From assembly GCA_027943245.1 (NCBI GenBank), contig JANDJZ010000320.1, forward strand, positions 1 through 50,613: a DNA stretch of 50,613 nt, read 5' to 3'. Positions 27,776 to 39,789 of this stretch are shown piece by piece; the first letter of the stretch is position 1, and the number at the start of each line of letters is the position of its first letter. The notes under the pieces are model-generated. The model searched no databases. It was not told the DNA's origin and saw only the letters and a list, made by a program, of their open reading frames with translations. The position numbers were made by a program, and so were the translations under genes. The stretch comes from Acanthamoeba sp. SK_2022b (Eukaryota; Discosea; Longamoebia; Acanthamoebidae).

Positions 27776-29368
27776 TCAGAAGGGGGAATATCCCATGCCG
27801 TATCCAAACATCCTCTTGAGGCGTTCGAAGATGTTCTCCCTCCAGGCCTGCTGAGTGCGCTCTGCTTCAGCTTCGGGGACGCCCACCTGCGTCAGTTTCA
27901 TGTCACAGCCCTTCCTGCCCTCGCTCAGCTCGATCGTCACCGTCGAGTAGTGGCCTAGAGATGATGGCACACTAGGCCACGTGAGTGGATAGGTCGAATC
28001 AGACCAAACACAAACAAACCAGCCCAGCCAGTTGTGCGACGCGTGTTGTTGGTGTTGGTGTTGGTGTTGAGTGTGTCGCGCGACTCGTACCCTCGGGCCA
28101 GGTGCTGGTCCTCCACTTCTGGACGATCCTCTCGTTGGAGACGAGCTCGACGAACTCGCCGGTAACGTTGCCGCCAAAGAGGGAGAACTTGCCGCCCTCC
28201 TTGGTCTCCATCTGGGCGCTGCTCTGCGTGTAGGCCTCGACTCGCCGCGGGTCCATCAGGGCCTCGTAGATGTCGCTCGGTCGCGCGCTAAACTTGTCGT
28301 TGAACTCGACCTTGGTGGTCTTTGCGCCGCTCGAGGAGGACGAGGCCGACGAGGCGGTGGTGGTCGAGGAAGGAGTGGAAGAGGGGACAGTGGCCTGTTG
28401 CAACAGCGACAAAACGCCGCGACACATGAGCACAAGTCTCACCAGTGCGCACACGAGTGTGCCAAAGGGCAACTGGGCCGGCGCGTACCGTGTGGCCGTT
28501 GGCAGCTGCTGGCGTGGGCGAGTCGGTGGTGGACTGGGTCAGGGGCTTGACCTCCTTCACCTCCTGCAGGTAACCACGCATGGCTGACGAGAAGCAAGTA
28601 AGAGACCATACGATTTTTACATTAAATGAGAAGCATAAAAATACAAATACAAATACAAATAGAAAATGTACCTCTGAACTCCTCGATGAGAGTCTCCAAG
28701 AGCTTCCTGACCTTTGGGATGCCCTGGCTCGACACGAGCTGCCTGACAGTGTGCTTATCGGCTCCCTTGGTCACGTTTACTCTAATCTAAAGATTGAATA
28801 AACACAAATAAAAACCTCTTCAGTCGCAGCAGACACCAAGATCAAGAAGTGAGAGACGCGTACCTCGTGCTCATCAATGTCGTTTTCGAATGAGATCTCT
28901 GGCATGTCAAAGTTGCCCTCCACCTTGTCGCCCTTGAGGGTGCCTGATGGAGTGACATCGCCGTTAGCGAGATGCTGAGTGAGAATCAGGAAGGTCACTG
29001 CGTACCGCTCCACTTGAGCTTAATCTCGAACTCGAAGAAGTGGAAAATCTTGCCCTTCCGAGTGTTGATGTGGCATTCGCCGTTCATCGTGTCAACCTTG
29101 GTAATCTTAATCAGATCATCCCCATTTTCGATGATTTTAGCGCTCTCGAAGAGCTCTGGAATGCGCTCCTTCGCCCAGGGCATACAGTTCTTCTCCGTCC
29201 TTTGCACGTCCAAAAACACAGAGGTGCCAATTCAGCAAACCAAGAACCTGAGGGCGTGCAATTAAATGCAAATGAAAAGTGCACGCACCAGTGCCAGTTG
29301 TTGACATTGGTGCCATCAGTCCGCTCGGCGACGATCCACCTCGGGTCGGTCTCTCCTACCTTGGCCAT
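27776..29368 (-). CDS. AHSA1: AHA1, activator of Hsp90 ATPase
   Basis: Cytosolic co-chaperone that binds the Hsp90 middle domain and stimulates its ATPase. Seven exons (29368-29289, 29199-29006, 28943-28864, 28786-28672, 28583-28489, 28394-28091, 27954-27776) sum to one frame of 348 residues, the usual length for eukaryotic AHA1. The start [31 protein letters not shown] is the family hallmark. The N-terminal Hsp90-binding domain includes [22 protein letters not shown] Ser/Thr-rich linker ([19 protein letters not shown]) precedes the C-terminal START-like domain with [13 protein letters not shown]. The downstream tracts at 27604-27616 (C) and 27730-27766 (G) are simple runs. Confidence 0.95.
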
Positions 29369-29662
29369 TAGTGCTGTCGCGATGTTTCTGCTTCTGTTTG
29401 AGTGTGGTCGCAGGTGCCAATCTGTCTGGGTTTCTCTCTCCGGCACTCCGCCGCATAATTCGCATATTTTGAAGCGCGAACGAAATCTCCAGTTTATTCA
29501 TAAGGAATGGTGCATGTGATTTATTAGTGGAAGAGTTTTTCTTTTCGAAGAAAGCAAGTTTTCGTTCGTGGAAGAACCAAAGTCTGGGGATAAATGGCGA
29601 GGCGCAAACGATAACAACACCAACCAACCAACAACAAAGCCACCCACAATCCAATCACCAGG

Positions 29663-29941
29663 ATGTCGTCTACTCGCAAGGCCACCAGCGTTTCGCACAG
29701 CCGCGGCCAGAGGACCGATCCCTACTCGCGCTTCAACGGGAAGCCCACCGTGGAGAGGCAGTGCAGCTTTGGCGTCGAGAAGACCATGCTCCGAATCGCC
29801 GACCTCAAGGAGAACCACGACCGCGTGACCGCCACGGGCGGCAAGGCCCGCTTGACCCGAGCCCAAGCCCTCAAGCTCGAACAGTACACCACCGTCCAGA
29901 CGCGCAGCCGATCTCGCCAGCTGGCCCAGGAGCTTCACTAA
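29663..29941 (+). CDS. Small basic protein of unknown function, single exon
   Basis: A 92-residue frame starting in CACCAGG-ATG. The protein is basic and hydrophilic, with RTDPYSRFNGKPTVERQCSF in the first half and a probable helix (ALKLEQYTTVQTRSRSRQLAQ) at the end. No membrane segment, signal peptide or known domain is visible. Its codon use is GC-rich like real genes nearby, and the position, divergent from AHA1 by 294 bases and convergent with MetRS, leaves room for a gene. I do not recognise it; function unknown. Confidence 0.55.
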   Translation: MSSTRKATSVSHSRGQRTDPYSRFNGKPTVERQCSFGVEKTMLRIADLKENHDRVTATGGKARLTRAQALKLEQYTTVQTRSRSRQLAQELH

Positions 29942-30023
29942 GCTCACCCGCTTGAATGTTGTTAATGAAAGTAGTAGTGCACTACTCCAAATACACACCT
30001 GTACATCACACGAAGTAGTAGTT

Positions 30024-32524
<2,501 letters not shown>

Positions 32525-32776
32525 GGCCGAAAGTTGTTTCGTTTTGTTTTAGTTTCCGTTTTCCTGTTCTGCTGAAGAGATTAAAAAAAAAAGAAAAAAG
32601 AAAAATGTAAAAGTAAATCAAACAGCACTAGCTTCCATAGCACAAGAGAGAAGGGCTACACGAAATTAGCAGCGGTGGTGGAGCACCATTCGCAGTGTCA
32701 TCATCCCCTCAACCGCACCTTTCCCTCCTAGCAATCCCACAAGTAGATTGAGCAATCCGAGCGAAAGATAGAGTGG

Positions 32777-34595
32777 ATGAGTACGATTTCACGACAGGTG
32801 TTCGCCGCTTTGCAACAGCACGTGGATGTATACCACTTGCTGCTTCGCATCGAACACTTCATCGGGCTGGGCACGAAAGGATTCAAGCTGGTAGGGTACT
32901 GGCTCCACGTGCCCATCCTCTGCCTCTTGGCCGCCTTCGCGCTCTACGCCATCGCCTACCACATCTGGTGTTGGCGTGAGCGCGGCCGCCTCCTCGACGC
33001 CACCCAATACGCCTCCACTGCCCATGGCCTCATTGAGTGCGCCCCCTCTCGATCTGCTTTTCCTCTACATGCTGAATAGATCCTGACTGCACCTTTGCTC
33101 AGATACAAGTGGTACGGATCCGGCCCGGTCGTGCTCGTGCTACACGGTACGTGCTCCCCGCTGCTCGCCTTCTTCATCTCCCTCCTCTCTCTCCCTCTCT
33201 CTCTCGGCTATCGAGTACCGTGCTCATCAACGTGTGGTGGCCATCACGTGTTTACCCAGGAACGCCTGGTGGCTCCGACCAAGGAGGGCTGTGGCATCAG
33301 CTGCTGCTGGGCGGAGAACATTTCTCGGTCCTGGCGCCTTCTCGCTTCGGCTACGTCGGCACGCAGCTGGAGGCAGGCCACAGCAACCGGCCCGCGCTCA
33401 CGCTCTCACAGCAGGCCGAGGCCATCTCGGACCTCCTTTACGCCCTTAATCTCACCAAGGTGACGCTTGCCTCCTCCTCGTCGCGCGGCGTTTGGTGAGC
33501 GTCGCTCGTATTGGCCTCAAGTGCCTCGTGCAAGGCTTAACCCAGTTGCTCCGTCTCAACCATAGGTGGCCGTGGTGGGGATCGGAGGTGGTGGCCCGCT
33601 GGCAATGGAACTGGTGAAGAACCACCCACAAAAGTGTTGGGCGCTCATCCTTCTCGGCGCGGTTACCAAGAAGTGGCAACCACCAGAGGAGGAGACATTC
33701 GCGTATGTCGTCCCCCCAGAAAGCCACTCAAGTTTTTTAATCAAATTATTGATTGGAATTAATATTTGATTTTTGTTTATTTGCAATGTTTCGTCGAGCA
33801 GCAAGGACCTCGACCTCTTGGAGAAGTTGCTCTTCCGTCAGCTGCATGGGCTGGGCATGTGGACCTACTACCTCCTCTCGGTCTTTTTCCCGGCTTTCGT
33901 GTTGCGGTCGTTGTACACCGATGAATCATCGTTCGACCAGAAGACAGCCGCCAAGTACTGCCTCCCTCTCCACACGTTCACACTCGCATAAGCTTGCGTC
34001 AATAACTGATCACGTGCCCTCAGGCATACGCGTGCGGCAGTGGAGAAGATTCCCCAGCGTTTGGCACTGCAGCGAGCAGCTCGCTCGTGCCTTCCGCCGA
34101 GTGTGCGATCAGAAGGCATCGCGCGTGATCTCGCTCTCTTTGCCTCCCTGCCCGAGTCCATCGACGTACGTGACTCCCCGCAATCCGCATTGAAGCGGCG
34201 CACACACCGAGCCTGAAACGCCGGTTGTTGCGTTGCAGATGAGCCGGGCAGAGTCGGTGCCGACGCTGATCGTGCACGGCAAGGCCGACAAGAGCGTCCT
34301 CGCCGCCGACCACGCCGAGCCGGCCCATGAGGCCATGGCCTGGTCCGAGCTGTACCTCGTCGAGGAGGCCGCCGGCATGCTGTGGCTCGGCCAGGAGGGC
34401 GAGACCGTGTCGCGCAAGGTCATCTCCTTCCTCATGGGCATCATGGAGCGCGGTCAGGTCGACGAGCTGCTCCACTACCACCCGGTCAATGCCTCGCTCA
34501 ACAGTGTGATCGTCGCCGTGCCGAGCACCAACACCCGACGAAAAGGCACCCAGGCCAAGAAGCAGAAGCCAAACAAGAAGGACAAGGAAGGCTAG
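32777..34595 (+). CDS. Membrane-anchored alpha/beta-hydrolase fold, likely inactive
   Basis: Seven exons (32777-33036, 33103-33146, 33260-33459, 33566-33702, 33802-33954, 34024-34165, 34239-34595) sum to 430 residues. An N-terminal transmembrane helix (ILCLLAAFALYAIAYHIW, about residues 45-65) is followed by a hydrolase core: VVLVLHGTPGG (strand and oxyanion loop), VAVVGIGGGGPLAMELVKNHP (nucleophile elbow) and PTLIVHGKADKSV (strand with the acid residue). The elbow should read G-x-Ser-x-G but has Gly at the Ser position (codon 33584), and the expected His near the end is Met in EEAAGMLWLG (34377). So two of three triad residues are missing, and catalysis by the usual route is unlikely. The C-terminus is Lys-rich. 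Substrate or partner unknown. Confidence 0.8.
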
Positions 34596-34878
34596 AAAGA
34601 ACGACCGCTTGTTGGCGCTCCGCCAGGTGGTAAACGCCAGTCAACGAGGAGGGCGGCAAACAAGTAGCCGCCATGCAGTGCGCCCGTCACATGTATTTGG
34701 CCAGTCGCAAGGCGACTACGTCGCAGTTTCTTTATCTTTTAAGTAATTTTTAGCGTGCATTTTTTCTCTCGGCGGGGAACGCGCTGTCGTGCAAATCGAT
34801 TTGGCCTTCAACAAATTGATCCAGCACAACGTTGAGAACGAGAGAGAAAGACATAATTGAGGCCTTTAAATTCATATA

Positions 34879-37564
34879 ATGATGGACAGTGAGGGCAAAC
34901 CGCCACCGCCACCTCCCCCATTCGCCCTCTCGGCCTCCTCCTCACGTTCGAGCAGCTTCGGCTCGCTATCCGCAACCTCCTCTCCTGCTGTGCCCTCACG
35001 TAGCGGTTCCACATCATCGTCGAAGAAGAGTCGTGCCGAGGGGGGCGAATCGCACGAGGGCTGGAACGTACCCCTGTGGAAAATTCTTTGGGGAGGCGAC
35101 ACTGAGGAACAGAAAAGCGATTCTCAATCCAATCTCAAGCGAGGTTCGCATTCTTATTCTGTGTGCTCGAATTCATCTGTTTACACTTTAAATCGCCTGC
35201 AACGAGATTCATTTTAATTAAATTATTTGTGAATTACACATAGGAATGGATAGCATGGCCAAACAGAAGATGATGGCGTCGAAGCTTGATAACACGACGT
35301 GGATAAGCGCCCTGCAGCTGGCCCTGTGGGACAACATCTTTGGGCCACGAGTTGACCAGGTACGCTTCCTCTTCGGGCACAGCACTTCTCCCTATTCCAT
35401 TCCATTTGTGGCGTTGCTGCGAGGCGCGGCGGTCATCATCTGTCACGTTCACACACGACCTCGTGGCCATCGGGGAGGCCATTGGCTGTCGTGTGAGAAA
35501 CAATTAATTGGTGGAGCGCCTCTCGCTTATACTTGTGTGTATGTCGCGGCAGATATGGTACGGCACAGAAGAAATCGACGAGGAGACTCGACTGTCGGCT
35601 GCACGCCACTCATTGTCGGGCGAGATCGGTACGTGGGGGGGGGGCAAACCGCTTGCGTAGGATTGGCGAAAGAAGGCCACCACCTTATTGCGGAGAGCGA
35701 GTGGGGCTAATGCTCACACACGCCTACGCCTATAATGGAAACACACACTGGCAGATGACGACCTGCCATTGGATTCGAACGTGGAGACCAAGTTTCATGT
35801 CTTTTCGGGCATCGGCTACGTCGTGCTCGCGCTCATCTTCACGGCACCGAACCGAAACAGCCCCACGCGGTTCTCGCTCTCGCTCATCTTCGGCAAGAAG
35901 CACCTGGAGCGATACCTCGTCCTTCACCAGGTCGTACAAGAACACATGCTACGCCTGGTCAACAAGCTCAAGACCGTTCTCCTCTGGGTATAATTTCACG
36001 CGTCTCCTGCAACTGCGTGTTGCATGTTGTGTGCGCTGTGAGGATTGTGTGTCGACAGCTAACTCACGAGTACGCACACAGCCGCAGCGAGCAACCGCTC
36101 TGGAGCGATTCGGCAAATTCCTGCCCACGTTTGTCAGGCACATGGAAGCCCTCTACGGCTCCTCCCTCCCACCCGTCAAGTCCACCACCATCTTTTGTAC
36201 ACAAGAAAACACTTATAAATACGAGTTCCTGGCCAGGTACGCGCTCTCCTCTTCGTCGTCGTGACTATCGTGGGTGTTGCGTGCCGCGTCGTGTCGTCCA
36301 CTCCCACTGACACTCTTGTTCGTCTTGGTCAAAGGGCGATCACTTCTCATCTTCAGACACATGGATCGACGGTGGTTATCGGGAGCGACGAGGATACTGT
36401 CAACACTGTACGTGGACTCGCTCGAGATCTTTCGTGCGTCGACCGTTCGGCTGGCCGATTGACTGACCACCCGCGCGTGATCTACATCAGTTTGTAGATT
36501 CTCTTTCTCTCTTTTTGACTTCCAACGAAAGGAAACGTTCGCGGCGGGCGGCGGGCGGTGCGGCCTACATCCCCGATCTCATCCTGCAGGGCATCACCAG
36601 GGTTCGCGCCTCTCTGACCTTTCCAAGCTTTGTATTTATTTATTTTATAATTTTAATTCAATTACAATAAATAATAAAGCACAACAAAGAAGAAAATGAT
36701 ACTAATAATAACATAAAATTCACGTGGCACTTCCCTTCAGCGAGCCAACATCCTCAAAGAAGAGGTCATCCTCTCCATGCTCCCCACAACGTTGATCGAC
36801 GTTGATCGGCAAATGGTTAAGCACACGCGAGTATACCACGAGGTACGGTCGGGCCAGCTGAGCTCCGTTGCGTTCAATTAGCCGTGCCGCTAAGGCCTGG
36901 TGGGTTTCGCGCGCGCCACCACGCAGTATGTCCACATGCGAAGGGAGTACATGAGCGGCGAGATCGATCGATTGGGCGCGGAAAACAAGAGCAGCGAAGA
37001 TGGCCGACGACGGATCATGCCCACGCGCCAGCAGTCATCGTCCTCATCTTCGTCCTCCTCTTCGTTGTCTTCCTCCTCGTCGCTGCCCAACCTCTTCAGC
37101 CAGCTCAAGGAGGCCGCGCCCTGCGTCGACCAGATGCTGCTTGAGGCGTTCAAGCTTCCTCCGGCCCTGCGCGAAGGCTACATCGTCCAGTGGGTCCGTG
37201 TGATCTCTCGTCGAGCGGTCACCTTGATCAAGTATGCCGAAGCTGAAACGTATGTGCTCTCTCTCTCTCTCTCATTCGCCCACCTGTTTGTCTCTGTTGC
37301 TTGGTATACAACATCAGGCATGTGGCTGACATGGAGGCATTGCACACGCGCGCACACAGCAAACGGCTCAGCACGAGCGTGCTCGAACTGGAGACGATCC
37401 AGAGGATTCGGGAGGACCTCAAGCTGAGCGCAGATGCCGATTTTCTGGTGATCCTGGGCGTGGCGGAGAAGCTCTCGCCGGGCATCTACACCATGCTCGC
37501 TGGCGATCCGCTCCTCATGGAGGAGCGATTCATCGAGCTCTTTGAGAGCTTCGCCCTCAGTTGA
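34879..37564 (+). CDS. C9orf72: C9orf72 homologue (DENN-type protein)
   Basis: Ten exons (34879-35143, 35244-35359, 35553-35628, 35755-35987, 36082-36236, 36335-36407, 36491-36601, 36741-36842, 36927-37249, 37318-37564) sum to one frame of 566 residues; human C9orf72 has 481. In animals it forms a complex with SMCR8 and WDR41 that acts as a GAP for small GTPases in autophagy and lysosome signalling. Family landmarks in order: LALWDNIFGPRVDQIW, HSLSGEI, KFHVFSGIGYVVLALIF, ITSHLQTHGSTVVIGS, FLTSNERKRSRR, PTTLIDVDRQMVK, RREYMSGEI, VISRRAVTLIKYAEAET and EDLKLSADADFLVILGVAEK. Insertions unique here: an N-terminal Pro/Ser region of about 100 residues and a Ser-rich loop near 37035-37083. Two adjacent Met codons begin the frame. 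Confidence 0.88.
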
Positions 37565-37696
37565 GCAGCGCTGGCGGAGGAACACAGCGTAGTTCAAAGA
37601 GAAGAGAAAAGAAGAAATAAAGGGAAAACAAGGGCTTCGTTCTTTCTGAAGATTGGCGCTGCGCCTCTCATCGCGAAAGAACGCGCAGAGGAAGAG

Positions 37697-38167
37697 ATGA
37701 GGCTGTTGGTGACGCTGGCGCTGCTGATTATCATGGTCCTGTCGACGCTGACGATAATGACCATCCTGTTTCACTTCAAGAACGTCGAGGAGGGGCAGGA
37801 TTACTCGACCTACACGTACGAGGAGGAATTGGCGGGCAGGGGGCGATTGTTCAGCGCTTTGGGCCTCCTCATCGTGACAAGCCCCTTTATGTTGATGGGC
37901 ATCAATCAACTCAGCAAGAGCCATCAAGCTGGCCTTCGCGAATCGGGCAGTGCTTCTGCGCAGCAGGAAGAAACGTCACCTTCGAAAATCAAAGCGGAAA
38001 ACGTCGGTCTCATGACGCTCCTCTTCGGCCTGCCCTTCTTTGCCACAAACGTGGTCCTCTGCTTCACGGCCAATCTCTTCGTCCTCATCCTCACGTTCGT
38101 GTTCTCCTGGTGGGGCACATGGATTTGGTTCGGTGATCGGCTACGAGCGAAGCTGGCCGCCGAGTGA
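37697..38167 (+). CDS. Small multi-pass membrane protein, unknown function
   Basis: Single-exon frame of 156 residues. Four hydrophobic segments can be seen: residues about 3-27 (LLVTLALLIIMVLSTLTIMT), 51-70 (FSALGLLIVTSPFMLMGINQ), 105-122 (LMTLLFGLPFFATNVVLC) and 124-145 (ANLFVLILTFVFSWWGTWIW). A Ser/Gln/Glu loop of about 30 residues separates the second and third. The first segment could instead act as a signal anchor. I do not recognise the family. It lies 132 bases after the C9orf72 homologue on the same strand and converges with ISD11. Confidence 0.65.
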   Translation: MRLLVTLALLIIMVLSTLTIMTILFHFKNVEEGQDYSTYTYEEELAGRGRLFSALGLLIVTSPFMLMGINQLSKSHQAGLRESGSASAQQEETSPSKIKAENVGLMTLLFGLPFFATNVVLCFTANLFVLILTFVFSWWGTWIWFGDRLRAKLAAE

Positions 38168-38424
38168 GAGTGGAGGCTCATGGGGCGTGTGCAGGCTCCA
38201 TCTCTTTCCCTTCATTCTTCTATTTATTTGTATTTATTTTCTGCTGCGATTTGTACATCCTGCGTTGTTAATGAACAGATTGTCCATCACTTGACGCTCG
38301 CTTTCATACGGCGGCAGCACCGACAGTGCAAGTGCACTCTCGCACCTGTGGATCAAGCACAAATCAGCTCAGACTCCACTGAGGGCCACAGCACGACCAT
38401 CACAATCTCGCACCTTGCCCCGCT

Positions 38425-38676
38425 CTACGGCTCGATGATAAGCTTGCCATGGTTATACATTCTGCTTATGGCAGCCTGGCGCTTGACCACGTCGAGCTCG
38501 AACCGGGCCTTATCGAGGCACTTATCGATCTGCTCTGCATCGCTCATATTTTTGTTGGCCTTGAATTCATCGCGCACTCTCCGTTGAATGTATTCACGCA
38601 TGTTGTAGTCTCTGTACTGCCTTCCATTCTTCAGCAGCTCCCGATACACGCGCAAAGCCTGCGGACGAGATGCCAT
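38425..38676 (-). CDS. LYRM4: ISD11/LYRM4, iron-sulfur cluster assembly subunit
   Basis: Mitochondrial matrix protein that stabilises the cysteine desulfurase NFS1 within the NFS1-ISD11-ACP-ISCU-frataxin complex. Single exon of 83 residues from Met 38676. The start MASRPQALRVYRELLKNGR carries the LYR-family tripeptide, here Val-Tyr-Arg; it is followed by YNMREYIQRRVRDEFKANK and ends with ISRMYNHGKLIIEP, which matches the family's Tyr-x-x-x-K-L-I-I-E tail. Length is normal for the family. A longer start at 38712 (12 more residues) is possible. No separate presequence is evident, which is common in this family. Confidence 0.9.
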   Translation of the reverse strand: MASRPQALRVYRELLKNGRQYRDYNMREYIQRRVRDEFKANKNMSDAEQIDKCLDKARFELDVVKRQAAISRMYNHGKLIIEP

Positions 38677-38712
38677 TTGATTTGCCGTTGGGTGTTGTGG
38701 CCCCCTGCTCAC

Positions 38713-39789
38713 GCGTTTTTTCGAGTTCGAGGAAATTACGCTGCTGCACTTCCTGCCTTTGTTCCTTGCCTTCCAACAGTGTTGGAACCACTACAGAGTC
38801 AGCAGACAAGACAGCAGCAAGCAGCCTGGCATTAAGATATGTGGCCATACCAAGGCCATTGGTTTCATGGTCTGACTGATGAAGGTGTGCAGGTGTTGTT
38901 AAGTCACTTGTTCCCACAAACAACTCACCACTAAATGGCCTGCATCCACAGCAGAATCTGAATCTTGTGCTGATGTGGTATTGTATAGGTATGTCAATGA
39001 TGATTACAATACAAGTTGAGTTGTGAACCAGTGAATGTCTTTGCCCATATTGCAACACCACCACAATACCACACCATCCCCAAAACACCACCACAACAAT
39101 GCACAACAATGCCTCACTACACCACAACACCACCATAACACCATTGCACAACAACAACATCACCACAACCCAACAACAACATCCCCACAACATCATCACA
39201 GCATGGCCACAACACCACACCACAACATAGCCACAACACAACCACAACACCACAACATCATCACCACAAACACCACATCACAACACCACAACAGCACAAC
39301 AACACCACCACAACATCACCACCCCAACACCATTACCCCCTACCTTGGTTTTGATTTTTGGCTGGACTTGGTATCGTAAATTGGTTGGGCTTTGGTGTGC
39401 GATGAGGGGCAATCTAGCCTGGGGAGGCAGCGCAAGAAAAGATACAGAAAAGGCTTTTATGGGGGTTGTTTGCTGTCAGGCCCGCCCAAGAGCGAGGCTG
39501 CGAACCTGCACGCCTGGGCCAGATACTGCGCGGCCATCACAGATCACGCAGGCCACGTCGGCTTCGTGGATCGTGGTGTGCCAAGTCACGCTTGGGAAAA
39601 GCAAGCGAGTAGCGAAACACCTGCACCCGGGCATAGCCGCTCTATCGACCTCTGTTCTCTAACTTAAAGGGGACCCGTGGCCCCACCCAAGCGCGAACAC
39701 CGCCCACGACGTCACACTTGTCATCTCCCGCCAAATTTCGCTAGTTGGCTCAACGCCGGCAAGTTTATTGATTATAAAACCAAGGGAGG
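38713..39789. other. Spacer with CAA/CAC-rich low-complexity repeat
   Basis: 38750-39030 is lower in GC and shows only short frames. The minus frame upstream of ISD11 is open to 39253 in a different phase but has no known motif. 39035-39335 is an imperfect repeat of CAACACCAC/ACATCAC words, so the plus frame 39035-39379 encodes a His/Thr/Asn-rich string. 39380-39789 is ordinary spacer; a TTATAAAACC element sits at about 39771-39780, roughly ten bases before the transporter's Met. Confidence 0.55.
39035..39335 (+). repeat. Imperfect (CAA/CAC)n tract
   Basis: About 300 bases of A/C-only or nearly A/C-only sequence, built from words such as CACAACACCACCA and CATCACCACAAC. The plus strand has very few G residues. 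The unit length varies between 3 and 12 bases, so this is cryptic simplicity rather than a clean tandem array. Confidence 0.85.
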
